Assembly: GCA_964387095.1 (NCBI GenBank)
Contig: CAYLVH010000028.1
Coordinates: forward strand, 1-18,454
DNA: 18,454 bases
DNA from: JAJQBJ01 sp964387095
GTDB taxonomy: Bacteria; Bacillota; Clostridia; Oscillospirales; Oscillospiraceae
Direction of reading: 5' to 3'
The notes below the pieces were generated by a model. The model ran no database searches. It was not told the DNA's origin and saw only the letters and a program-made list of their open reading frames with translations. A program made the position numbers and the translations under genes. Positions 1-6,587 of the stretch are shown here, in pieces; position 1 is the first letter of the stretch, and each line of letters begins with the position of its first letter.

Positions 1-7
1 CTAAATT

Positions 8-35
8 ATTGTAACATAAACACGGGATTTGTCAA
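8..35 (-). promoter_or_regulatory. Leftward sigma-A-type promoter leaving the window
   Basis: Read on the minus strand, a perfect -35 TTGACA (30-35) is followed after 16 bases by TACAAT (8-13). TG sits one base before the -10, as in an extended -10. The transcript would run off the left edge, so its gene is not visible. Confidence 0.6.
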
Positions 36-91
36 CCACCCGGCGGAGAAATTTCCTTTGAACCCTGCGGAGAAGCCCAATAAAAGACCCA

Positions 92-119
92 CGAGGCCGG
101 CCCCATAGGGCCAGCCTCG
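92..119 (-). terminator. Intrinsic terminator for the leftward gene fragment
   Basis: A GC-rich inverted repeat with 12-base arms (CGAGGCYGGCCC) and a four-base loop lies just past the stop codon at 137-139. On the minus strand it is followed by a T-rich stretch (TCTTTTATT), as expected for a rho-independent terminator. Confidence 0.7.
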
Positions 120-136
120 CAGGTGATTACAAGCTG

Positions 137-235
137 CTATCTTACGAAAGTAAAATTACACGGATTATAGCCCATAGCCTCGATCTTCTTCTTGCTGACG
201 TAATTGGAGAGGAGGTACAGCATGGCGCCTCCCCC
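137..235 (-). pseudogene. 3' end of an unrecognised leftward gene (remnant or very small ORF)
   Basis: On the minus strand an open frame runs to a TAG stop at 137-139 and is followed directly by a good terminator. The last residues read LYLLSNYVSKKKIEAMGYNP then CNFTFVR, which looks like real protein: hydrophobic, then basic, then a conserved-looking tail. The frame has an in-frame stop a little upstream, near 265, where the DNA becomes the opposite-strand transporter remnant. The likeliest reading is the C-terminus of a gene whose front was lost at a rearrangement junction near 230. An ATG at 221-223 with GGGGGAGG four bases before it could instead start a 28-residue peptide. I do not recognise the family and assign no function. 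Confidence 0.35.
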
Positions 236-540
236 TTGATTCTCTTTGCAGTGCTGACCCTCCTAACCTTGGTCATCAGCCAGTTCATCATAAATTCCAC
301 CGCTATAATCATCACATTACCAATTGCCCTTTCCCTATGTACAGAATACGGGTTTTCCTATATGCCCTTCTGTGCGGGCATCACCTTTGCTGCCAGCATT
401 GCCTGCTGTACACCCCTGGCCGCTTCCCAGATCGCCATGACGCAGGTTGCCAGATATCAGTTCTATACGGCTGGCTGCTAACGCTAATCGGGTATACGGG
501 CATTCTGGTTCTTGTACCGCTGTTTTTCCCGCTGGTATAA
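227..540 (+). pseudogene. Truncated, frameshifted C-terminal remnant of a DASS/SLC13-like transporter
   Basis: From about 227 the frame reads SPLILFAVLTLLTLVISQFI, then an INSTAIIITLP segment, then GITFAASIACCTPLAASQIA. This matches the pattern of the second half of divalent-anion:Na+ symporters: a helix, an N-[ST]-[TA] signature, and a second re-entrant loop ending in a TP motif. The frame stops at TAA 479-481. The expected last membrane helix (WLLTLIGYTGILVLVPLFFP) continues in the +1 frame, ending at TAA 538-540, so a frameshift lies around 465-478. The front half of the gene, about 350 residues, is absent. It is non-functional as seen. The family assignment rests on motif pattern alone. 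Confidence 0.55.
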
Positions 541-558
541 CATTGCAAGGTATCAAAA

Positions 559-589
559 AGGACGCCGGTTTCACGGAAACCAGCGTCCT
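559..589 (-). terminator. Terminator after the flavin reductase-rubrerythrin gene (probably bidirectional)
   Basis: Arms of about 14 bases (559-572 and 576-589) surround a three-base loop. The one imperfect pair is G-U on the minus strand and C-A on the plus strand, favouring the minus-strand RNA. TTTTTGAT follows on the minus side, and a T-rich stretch also follows on the plus side. Confidence 0.8.
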
Positions 590-602
590 GCTTTTATTGA
601 TT

Positions 603-1859
603 TTAGCCGAAGTATCGCTCCAGCAGGCCCTTCAACGCCTTGGCGTGGCGGGCCTCGTCCCGGGCCATCTCATGGACGGTGTCATGGATGGCGTCCAGGC
701 CGTTCCTCTTGGCGCAGGTGGCCAGATCCACCTTGCCCTGGGTGGCGCCATACTCGCAGTCCACACGCCAAGCCAGATTTGCCTTGGTGGAGGCTTTCAT
801 GTTAGGCTCCAGATCTTCGCCCAGGAGCTCCGCGAACTTAGCAGCGTGCTCAGCTTCCTCATAGGCCGCCTTCTCCCAGTACAGGCCGATCTCGGGATAG
901 CCCTCGCGATGCGCAATGCGAGCCATGCACAGATACATACCAACCTCGGAGCACTCGGCAGTGAAGTTGGCCTTCAGCTGCTCCAGGATATAAGCCTTGT
1001 CCCCGGCGCTGACGCTATCATTGTCCTTGACCGTCTTAGCATAGACCCCATAGTCATGCTCCGCCGCCAACGTCTGCTCTCCGGACTGCTCAATAAACCG
1101 GCTGCCGGGAACCTTACACTGAGGGCAAACAAAGCCTTCCGGCAGGGTGTCGCCCACATAAACATAGCCGCACACGGGGCATACAAATCTTTTGGTGCTG
1201 CCGGCGGCAGGCGCGGCAGGCGCTGCCGGCGCAGTGGGGGCGGCACCCTCCTCGAAGTATTCAAAATCCTCCGGGCCGTGATTGCAAATCGGGCAGGTAT
1301 AATCCGCCGGCAGATCTTCCCCCTCATAGATATAGCCGCAGACAGAACATCTCCAGCCCTTTTTCACTGTGGGGGGCTTCAGGGCCGACTTCTTAATGGT
1401 GGACTGATAATAGCTATAAGTGCACGAAGGTGCGGCAGAGAGCACCTCGGCGTCCTCCAGTTCACCTATATAAAGGGTATGGCTGCCCATTTCATGGGAT
1501 TCTATGACCTTTAATGACAGGAAGGCATTTGACCACTTCGTCAGGTAATACAATCCGTTTTCACTGCGGCGCACATCAGGGAAGCCTTCAAACTTGTCAA
1601 CTGTACGGCCTGATTGCATGCCAAAGCGCCAGAAAAGGGAAAACTCCGCTTCCTGGGTAATGGCAGAGAGATTAAACCGGCCTGTTTTCGCGATGATATC
1701 ATTTGTCAGGTTTTCCCTAATCACCGAAATAGAGATCCGAGTGGGATTATTTGCAACTTGGACAGCAGTATTGATGATGCAGGCGTTGTCTCGCTGGCCG
1801 TCATTCGCGGACAGCAGATATACGCCATAGGTCAGATGATACAACGCTTTTGTGTTCAT
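603..1859 (-). CDS. Flavin reductase-rubredoxin-rubredoxin-rubrerythrin fusion protein
   Basis: A 418-residue cytoplasmic redox protein. Residues 1-160 resemble the FMN-binding flavin reductase domain of high-molecular-weight rubredoxins (Hrb). Rubredoxin 1 has C171/C174 and C189/C192. An Ala/Pro-rich linker (205-220) leads to rubredoxin 2 with C227/C230 and C245/C248. Residues 262-418 are a ferritin-like diiron domain with two ExxH motifs (E335/H338 and E402/H405). The inferred role is electron flow from a reduced nicotinamide via flavin and rubredoxin iron to a diiron site that reduces H2O2 or O2. ATG at 1857-1859 is preceded by GAGGTG. No promoter is visible in the 85 bases to the rubrerythrin gene upstream, so expression may depend on read-through. 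The ferritin-domain DNA is nearly identical to that of the next gene. Confidence 0.88.
   Translation of the reverse strand: MNTKALYHLTYGVYLLSANDGQRDNACIINTAVQVANNPTRISISVIRENLTNDIIAKTGRFNLSAITQEAEFSLFWRFGMQSGRTVDKFEGFPDVRRSENGLYYLTKWSNAFLSLKVIESHEMGSHTLYIGELEDAEVLSAAPSCTYSYYQSTIKKSALKPPTVKKGWRCSVCGYIYEGEDLPADYTCPICNHGPEDFEYFEEGAAPTAPAAPAAPAAGSTKRFVCPVCGYVYVGDTLPEGFVCPQCKVPGSRFIEQSGEQTLAAEHDYGVYAKTVKDNDSVSAGDKAYILEQLKANFTAECSEVGMYLCMARIAHREGYPEIGLYWEKAAYEEAEHAAKFAELLGEDLEPNMKASTKANLAWRVDCEYGATQGKVDLATCAKRNGLDAIHDTVHEMARDEARHAKALKGLLERYFG
637..1002. repeat. Near-identical repeat, copy A (ferritin-domain DNA)
   Basis: Aligns without gaps to 1985-2350 at an offset of 1348. By eye there are only two differences (645/1993 and 693/2041), and 694-1002 is identical to 2042-2350. 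Identity includes third codon positions and drops sharply on both sides. Confidence 0.95.
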
Positions 1860-1900
1860 ACGCGCACCTCATTTCTAATAGCTGACTCTTCTTTGAAAAG

Positions 1901-1929
1901 ACGCAGACTCTCCCTAGGGAGAGCCGCGT
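1901..1929. terminator. Bidirectional-looking terminator between the two rubrerythrin genes
   Basis: A self-complementary 16-mer (1908-1923, CTCTCCCTAGGGAGAG) is extended by ACGC/GCGT outer arms. On the minus strand GTCTTTTC follows and an A-run precedes; on the plus strand seven T follow. It should end most transcripts from the rubrerythrin gene at 1945-2538 before the downstream fusion gene. Confidence 0.75.
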
Positions 1930-1944
1930 TTTTTTAGAAAAGAA

Positions 1945-2538
1945 TTATTTATTGCCGAAATAGCGGTCCAGGAGCCCCTGCAGAGCCTTGGCATGGCGGG
2001 CCTCGTCCCGGGCCATCTCATGGACGGTGTCATGGATGGCATCCAGGCCGTTCCTCTTGGCGCAGGTGGCCAGATCCACCTTGCCCTGGGTGGCGCCATA
2101 CTCGCAGTCCACACGCCAAGCCAGATTTGCCTTGGTGGAGGCTTTCATGTTAGGCTCCAGATCTTCGCCCAGGAGCTCCGCGAACTTAGCAGCGTGCTCA
2201 GCTTCCTCATAGGCCGCCTTCTCCCAGTACAGGCCGATCTCGGGATAGCCCTCGCGATGCGCAATGCGAGCCATGCACAGATACATACCAACCTCGGAGC
2301 ACTCGGCAGTGAAGTTGGCCTTCAGCTGCTCCAGGATATAAGCCTTGTCCTCAGCGCTGACATTCTCATTATTCTTAATGGTCTTGTCATAGACGCCATA
2401 CTCATGGGTAGCGGCCAGAGTCATCTCCTCGGCCATTTCCTTGAACATGGAAGCGGGAACATGGCAGATGGGACACTCAGCAGGAGGATTCTCTCCCTCA
2501 GCAATGTATCCACAAACAGTACATACCCATTTCTTCAT
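1945..2538 (-). CDS. rbr: Reverse rubrerythrin (N-terminal rubredoxin, C-terminal diiron domain)
   Basis: A 197-residue non-sulfur-iron peroxide scavenger. The rubredoxin site is at the N-terminus (C6/C9 and C22/C25), followed by the ferritin-like four-helix domain with EEAEH and DEARH metal-ligand motifs. This order is that of the reverse rubrerythrins described in clostridia, rather than the usual C-terminal rubredoxin. Such proteins take electrons from NAD(P)H through a rubredoxin reductase and reduce H2O2 to water at the diiron site. ATG at 2536-2538 has an AGGAGGT site nine bases upstream. A consensus promoter lies at 2615-2643 and a terminator follows. Residues of the diiron domain are identical to those of the neighbouring fusion protein, through shared DNA. 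Confidence 0.93.
   Translation of the reverse strand: MKKWVCTVCGYIAEGENPPAECPICHVPASMFKEMAEEMTLAATHEYGVYDKTIKNNENVSAEDKAYILEQLKANFTAECSEVGMYLCMARIAHREGYPEIGLYWEKAAYEEAEHAAKFAELLGEDLEPNMKASTKANLAWRVDCEYGATQGKVDLATCAKRNGLDAIHDTVHEMARDEARHAKALQGLLDRYFGNK
1985..2350. repeat. Near-identical repeat, copy B (ferritin-domain DNA)
   Basis: Partner of 637-1002. The sequence beyond it on either side is clearly different at the DNA level, although the proteins remain related (for example GVYAKTVKDND against GVYDKTIKNNE). Confidence 0.95.
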
Positions 2539-2587
2539 AATTTTATACCTCCTAATAATGTATGCTTTTTAATCTCAAACTCTTGCG

Positions 2588-2609
2588 CAGTAATCAGTAG
2601 CAATTACTG
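2588..2609. promoter_or_regulatory. Inverted repeat in the rbr 5' region, possible operator
   Basis: Arms CAGTAAT (2588-2594) and ATTACTG (2603-2609) flank eight bases. On the minus strand a nested CAGTA-N5-TACTG repeat shares one arm. It starts a few bases past the -10, about where transcription would begin. No regulator family is recognised. A single TTATAAT (2611-2617), equal to one PerR half-site, overlaps the -10, but the second half is missing. Confidence 0.4.
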
Positions 2610-2614
2610 TTTAT

Positions 2615-2643
2615 AATATACCGGATTTACTCCCCGTTGTCAA
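2615..2643 (-). promoter_or_regulatory. Consensus promoter of rbr
   Basis: On the minus strand TTGACA (2638-2643), a 17-base spacer and TATATT (2615-2620) form a near-ideal vegetative promoter. It lies about 75 bases before the rbr start codon. Confidence 0.8.
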
Positions 2644-2771
2644 CCTATATTTTGGAATAATTTTTATCAATCTATTCACCTAATCTCCCTGAGTTTTCAA
2701 CAAATCTGCTCCCCGGAACTCTCCCCTTTTCAATCAGTTTGGACAAAGTTTGAAATTTTATAAATGGCCCC

Positions 2772-2800
2772 TTGACAATCCAAGGGCAATTCTATAAAAT
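2772..2800 (+). promoter_or_regulatory. Promoter of the ilv operon leader
   Basis: TTGACA (2772-2777), a 17-base spacer and TAAAAT (2795-2800). Transcription would start near 2807, just before the T-box leader. The 128 bases between this and the rbr promoter are AT-rich, and I see no further element in them. Confidence 0.75.
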
Positions 2801-2806
2801 ACTTGA

Positions 2807-3059
2807 TAATCACTTATGTGAGAGTTTAACACGCTAAAGGCGATGACTGGGAGAGTAGTTCCGGGCTTCAGGCTTAGAGAGGGAACGGATTGGTGCAAGT
2901 TTCCCCGGGGCCCGCAATGAAGGTCACCCACAAGCCGCTTCGCTGAACTGAGTAGGCGGAGACGTCCACCCACGTTACGGGTTCAAGTGCATGGGTTTTC
3001 CATGAATTTAGGTGGTACCACGGAGAGCAGCTTCGTCCTATACGGGACGAGGCTTTTTT
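2807..3059 (+). ncRNA. T-box leader of the ilv operon
   Basis: Tandem elements of a T-box riboswitch are visible in order. GATGA (2842-2846, K-turn) is followed by AGTA (2854-2857) opposite GAA (2919-2921), the loop E next to the specifier loop. AGAGAG (2876-2881) and a distal hairpin (GGAAC/GTTTCC) follow. The T-box core AGGTGGTACCACGGA is at 3010-3024, then a terminator. The TGGT bulge (3013-3016) would pair with an ACCA-ending uncharged tRNA, which fits Leu, Ile and Val tRNAs (discriminator A). Inferred role: uncharged tRNA stabilises the antiterminator and lets transcription enter ilvB. The specifier codon is not clear: bases before GAA read CAAT rather than an obvious Leu, Ile or Val codon. 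Confidence 0.88.
3029..3059 (+). terminator. T-box conditional terminator
   Basis: Arms 3029-3038 and 3045-3054 (AGCTTCGTCC with GGACGAGGCT, one G-U pair) are followed by six T. This is the hairpin that competes with the antiterminator formed by the T-box core just upstream. Confidence 0.88.
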
Positions 3060-3128
3060 GTTTTCCGGAAGGCAGCGTGGTCTTTCAGGTACCGCCTGGA
3101 CAAAATCTGACCAAAGGAGGTCTTTCCC

Positions 3129-4841
3129 ATGATGATGACTGCATCTCAGGTGCTGATGGAATGCCTGCTGGAACAGGGTGTTGACACTGTTTTCGGCTAT
3201 CCCGGCGGAACCATCCTAAACATCTATGATGAATTCGAGCTTCACGGTTACAAAGACAAAATCAAGCACATTCTGACCGCACACGAGCAGGGCGCGTCCC
3301 ACGCCGCCGATGGCTATGCCCGTTCCACCGGAAAGGTTGGTGTTTGCTTTGCAACATCCGGGCCCGGTGCAACCAATCTGGTAACCGGAATTGCCACCGC
3401 CCATATGGACTCCTCCCCTGTTGTATTCATCACCTGCAACGTTGGTGAAAACCTGATGGGCAAGGACGCCTTCCAGGAGGTTGACATCACCGGCATCACG
3501 ATGCCCATTACCAAGTGCAACTTCCTGGTCAAGGACGCCACCCAACTGGCAGACATCATCCGGGAAGCCTTTGCAATCGCACGTTCCAGCCGTCCCGGCC
3601 CCGTGCACATTGATATTTTGAAAAATGTCACCTCTACCATGGTGGATTACGAACCCTTGCCCCTGTCTGAGCATCACAAGCATGGCCGCATTGCCACCAT
3701 GCTGGCACGCACAGAACACGAGCTGCGCACCCCGGATCCGGATTTCGCTGACCTGGACAAGCTGCTGCAGATGATCGAGGAGGCAAAACGCCCCTTGATC
3801 CTGGTGGGCGGCGGTGTCATCCGCTCCAAGGGCGCTGTGCCGGAATTCCGCAAGTTCTATAAGAGGCTGAACTGCCCGGTGGCCTCCACCATCATGGGCG
3901 GCGGCGCCTGCCCCGGCAATGATCCCCAATTCACCGGCATGATCGGTATGCACGGCAACCACGCCTCCAACGTGGCCGTCTCCGAGTGCGACCTGCTGAT
4001 CGCCTTCGGCTGCCGCTTCACAGACCGCGTGGCCACCGACCCCAAGACCTTTGCCAAGCAGGCAAAGATCGTTCACGTGGACATCGATCGAGCTGAGATC
4101 GACAAGAACGTCACCACCGATCATCATATCATCGGTGACGCACACCGGGTGCTGGAGCTGCTGAATGAGAAGCTCCCTGCCCACGACTACCCCGAATGGA
4201 ACGCCCGGGTGTTCTCCCTGCGAGAGCCTCCCCTCCCCCACGACCCCAACAATCTGGCCCCCAACGAGATTTTGGAATCCGTCACCAGGCTGACCAATGC
4301 CGAGGCGATCATCGCCACCGACGTGGGCCAGCATCAGATGTGGTCCTGCCAGTATTACCACTTCAACCGTCCTGGCCAGCTGCTGACCTCCGGCGGGTTC
4401 GGCACTATGGGCTTTGGCTATGGCGCGGCCATCGGCGCAAAGCTGGGCAACCCGGATCAAATTGTCGTTCACATGACCGGTGACGGCTGCTTCCGCATGA
4501 ACTGCCATGAGATGTGTACCGTGGAGTACTATAAGCTGCCCATCATCACCTGCATTTTCGACAACCGTACCCTGGGCATGGTTCGCCAGTGGCAGCATCT
4601 GATTTATGGCGAGCGTTATTCCCAGACCACTCTGGATCGCGGCCCGGACTTTGTCAAGCTGGCTGAGGCCTATGGCCTGAACGGCTATCGCGCCTCCACA
4701 CAGGCCGAGTTTGAGGAGTGCTTTAAGCAGGCTATGCACTCCGGAAAGGCCTGCATCATTGACTGCATCATCGATCAGGACGCCATGGTCCACCCCATGG
4801 TGAATGGCGGGACCCCCGTCAATCAGTTCCTGCTGGATTAA
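3129..4841 (+). CDS. ilvB: Acetolactate synthase, large catalytic subunit
   Basis: 570 residues, standard length. It makes 2-acetolactate from two pyruvate, and 2-aceto-2-hydroxybutyrate from pyruvate plus 2-oxobutyrate, the first shared step to valine/leucine and isoleucine. The N-terminal TPP pyrimidine domain carries the catalytic glutamate E53 (TAHEQGASHAADGYAR). A central FAD/nucleotide-type domain follows, then the TPP pyrophosphate domain with GDG (451-453) and metal ligand N479 in FDNRTLGMVRQWQ. Most homologues have NN where this has D478-N479. GGAGG lies nine bases before the start. The gene begins with three ATG codons, and the first fits the site best. It follows the T-box leader, so amino acid supply probably controls it. 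FAD presence and the ilvN neighbour favour the anabolic rather than catabolic (AlsS) enzyme. Confidence 0.97.
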   Translation: MMMTASQVLMECLLEQGVDTVFGYPGGTILNIYDEFELHGYKDKIKHILTAHEQGASHAADGYARSTGKVGVCFATSGPGATNLVTGIATAHMDSSPVVFITCNVGENLMGKDAFQEVDITGITMPITKCNFLVKDATQLADIIREAFAIARSSRPGPVHIDILKNVTSTMVDYEPLPLSEHHKHGRIATMLARTEHELRTPDPDFADLDKLLQMIEEAKRPLILVGGGVIRSKGAVPEFRKFYKRLNCPVASTIMGGGACPGNDPQFTGMIGMHGNHASNVAVSECDLLIAFGCRFTDRVATDPKTFAKQAKIVHVDIDRAEIDKNVTTDHHIIGDAHRVLELLNEKLPAHDYPEWNARVFSLREPPLPHDPNNLAPNEILESVTRLTNAEAIIATDVGQHQMWSCQYYHFNRPGQLLTSGGFGTMGFGYGAAIGAKLGNPDQIVVHMTGDGCFRMNCHEMCTVEYYKLPIITCIFDNRTLGMVRQWQHLIYGERYSQTTLDRGPDFVKLAEAYGLNGYRASTQAEFEECFKQAMHSGKACIIDCIIDQDAMVHPMVNGGTPVNQFLLD

Positions 4842-4853
4842 GGAGGGAGAAAA

Positions 4854-5405
4854 ATGCGCGAGATTACCAGACATACCCTTTCCGTCCTGGTGGATAATGA
4901 GGCCGGCGTCCTTTCTCAGGTCTCCCGCCTGTTCTCCCGCAAGGGCTATAACATCGAATCTTTGGCCGTGGGCACCACCGACGAGCCGGACGTCTCCCGT
5001 ATTACCATCGAGATTCTTGCGGACGACGCCCAGTGCCTGCAAATCTGCAATCAGCTGGGCAAGCTGTTCCCGGTTCACTCCATCAAAGAGCTGTCCCAGG
5101 ATCGCAGCATCCGCCGGGAGCTGGTGCTGATTAAGGTGAAGGCGGACTCCCGGGATATCCGCAACGAGATCATCCAGATCGCCAACATTTTCCGGGCCTC
5201 CATCATCGACGTGGCAACCACCACTTTGACCATTGCCATGATCGGTGATGAGACAAAGTCCACCGCTATCCAGAACCTGCTGACCGAGTTCGGCATTCTG
5301 GAGCTGGTGCGCACCGGCATGGTGGCCCTGGAGCGCGGCCAATTTACCATTAACGAGGCCACCAAGGAGAAGGGTGAGTTTAACCTAGGTAAAAACCTAC
5401 AGTAA
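4854..5405 (+). CDS. ilvN: Acetolactate synthase, small regulatory subunit
   Basis: 183 residues. It binds the large subunit, raises its activity and usually confers feedback inhibition by valine. The N-terminal ACT domain (about 4-77) begins HTLSVLVDNEAGVLSQVSRL and carries the typical GYNIESLAVG strand. The rest is the C-terminal domain of the AHAS small-subunit family, with KADSRDIRNEI and the NLLTEFGILELVRTG region. It starts 12 bases after the ilvB stop with its own GGAGGG site, so the two subunits are made from one message. The C-terminal tail after residue 170 is hydrophilic and variable. Confidence 0.96.
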   Translation: MREITRHTLSVLVDNEAGVLSQVSRLFSRKGYNIESLAVGTTDEPDVSRITIEILADDAQCLQICNQLGKLFPVHSIKELSQDRSIRRELVLIKVKADSRDIRNEIIQIANIFRASIIDVATTTLTIAMIGDETKSTAIQNLLTEFGILELVRTGMVALERGQFTINEATKEKGEFNLGKNLQ

Positions 5406-5419
5406 GCGCTGTGGGTTTT
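5392..5419 (+). other. Hairpin across the ilvN stop codon
   Basis: Arms AAAACCTACAG (5392-5402) and CTGTGGGTTTT (5409-5419) pair over 11 positions with one G-U. The ilvN TAA opens the six-base loop. The T-run is inside the stem rather than after it, so this is more likely an RNA processing, stability or translation-spacing element than a full terminator. The bases from here to 5462 carry only the ilvC ribosome site. Confidence 0.45.
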
Positions 5420-5462
5420 GATAGAGAACAAATCAAACTTTTAAAAAAGGAGATTTCTTAAA

Positions 5463-6509
5463 ATGGGCATTTATGACATGAAAGCGAAGATGTACTATGA
5501 AAAGGATTGCGACCTGTCCGTTCTGGACGGCAAACGCATCGTAATTATAGGCTATGGCTCTCAGGGCCATGCTCATGCACAGAATCTGCGGGATTCTGGC
5601 TGCGATGTGATCATCGGCCTGCGTCACGGCAACTCTTGGGCAAAGGCCGAGGCCGATGGCTTTGAGGTTTACACCGTCGCTGAGGCCACCAAGCAGGCGG
5701 ATATTGTTATGATGCTGGTCAACGATGAGCGCGCCGCCGCAATCTATACCGAGTCCGTGGCTGACAACCTGAAGCCCGGCGCCGCCCTGGCCTTTGCGCA
5801 TGGTTTCAATATCCGCTATAAGCAGATCGTTCCTCCCGCTGACTGCGACGTCTTTATGGCCGCTCCCAAAGGCCCCGGCCACACCGTCCGTTCCCAGTAT
5901 GTGGCCGGCAAGGGCGTTCCCTGCCTGATCGCTGTTGAGCAGAACGCCACTGGCAACGCTCAGAAGATCGCCCTGGCTTACATCGCCGGCATTGGCGGCG
6001 CTCGGGGAGGCATCATGGAGACCACCATGGACATCGAGACTGAGACGGACCTGTTCGGTGAGCAGACCGTTCTGTGCGGCGGCGTTGTGGACCTGATGCA
6101 GTGCGGCTTTGAGACGCTGTGTGAGGCTGGCTATGCCCCCGAAAACGCTTACTTCGAGTGCATGCACGAGATGAAGCTGATCATCGACCTGGTGAACAAG
6201 GCTGGCGTTTCCGGCATGAATTACTCCATCTCCGACACCGCTGAGTATGGCGAGTATGTCTCCGGTCCCCGGGTGATCCCCCACGAGCAGATCAAGGCAA
6301 ACATGCGTGCGGTTCTGTCCGACATTCAGGACGGCACCTTCGCCGGCAAGTGGATCGCGGAGAACAAGAACGGCCGCACCTTCTTCAACTCCAAGCGCGC
6401 CGCCCTGGCAAAGCATCCCATGGAGACTGTGGGCAAGGCCCTGCGCGACAATATGCTGTGGAAGAACGGGGATAGCTCTGATGCATCCCTGGACTCCGCT
6501 TCCAACTGA
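5463..6509 (+). CDS. ilvC: Ketol-acid reductoisomerase, class I (short form)
   Basis: 348 residues. It isomerises and reduces acetohydroxy acids to 2,3-dihydroxy acids using NAD(P)H and Mg2+. The N-terminal Rossmann fold has GYGSQGHAHA (31-39 region). The beta2-alphaB cofactor loop is short (GLRHGNSW, 52-59); its Arg54 and Ser58 suggest NADPH, an inference. Active-site residues include H113 (FAHGF), K136 (APKGPGH), D196 and E200 (DLFGEQ), E236 (MHEMK) and S257 (SISDTAEYG). There is one C-terminal knotted domain, so this is class I. GGAG lies ten bases before the start. A terminator-like hairpin follows 20 bases after the stop. Confidence 0.97.
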   Translation: MGIYDMKAKMYYEKDCDLSVLDGKRIVIIGYGSQGHAHAQNLRDSGCDVIIGLRHGNSWAKAEADGFEVYTVAEATKQADIVMMLVNDERAAAIYTESVADNLKPGAALAFAHGFNIRYKQIVPPADCDVFMAAPKGPGHTVRSQYVAGKGVPCLIAVEQNATGNAQKIALAYIAGIGGARGGIMETTMDIETETDLFGEQTVLCGGVVDLMQCGFETLCEAGYAPENAYFECMHEMKLIIDLVNKAGVSGMNYSISDTAEYGEYVSGPRVIPHEQIKANMRAVLSDIQDGTFAGKWIAENKNGRTFFNSKRAALAKHPMETVGKALRDNMLWKNGDSSDASLDSASN

Positions 6510-6529
6510 TTACCCTTTTGAAATACTGA

Positions 6530-6559
6530 CAGGGGCGGGCATCTGCCCGCCCCTGTTTT
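6530..6559 (+). terminator. Strong terminator-like hairpin between ilvC and ilvD
   Basis: A perfect 12-base stem (6530-6541 with 6544-6555, very GC-rich) is followed by TTTTCC. It would stop a good part of the transcripts before ilvD. The T-run is short (four), so partial read-through is plausible. No separate ilvD promoter is evident in the remaining 28 bases. Confidence 0.75.
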
Positions 6560-6587
6560 CCTAATCTGAGACAGGAGGTTATTCCCT

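Noticed and set aside
447..1514. A 355-codon plus-strand frame opposite the flavin reductase-rubrerythrin gene
   Set aside because: Antisense shadow. Part of it repeats at 1993-2616 only because the underlying genes share the conversion tract.
2608..2622. Full PerR box in front of rbr
   Set aside because: Only one half, TTATAAT, is present; the opposite half is mostly mismatched.
2739..2763. A second ilv promoter (TTGGAC ... TATAAA) upstream of the main one
   Set aside because: The match to consensus is poorer, and the TTGACA-N17-TAAAAT pair downstream explains the leader better.
3216..5342. A 708-codon open frame on the minus strand opposite ilvB and ilvN
   Set aside because: It is the shadow of highly biased ilvB/ilvN codons. 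It is rich in Gly, His, Val, Asp and Gln with no domain pattern, and the plus-strand genes are unmistakable.
5433..6416. A 327-codon minus-strand frame opposite ilvC
   Set aside because: Antisense shadow of the certain ilvC gene; no recognisable domain.
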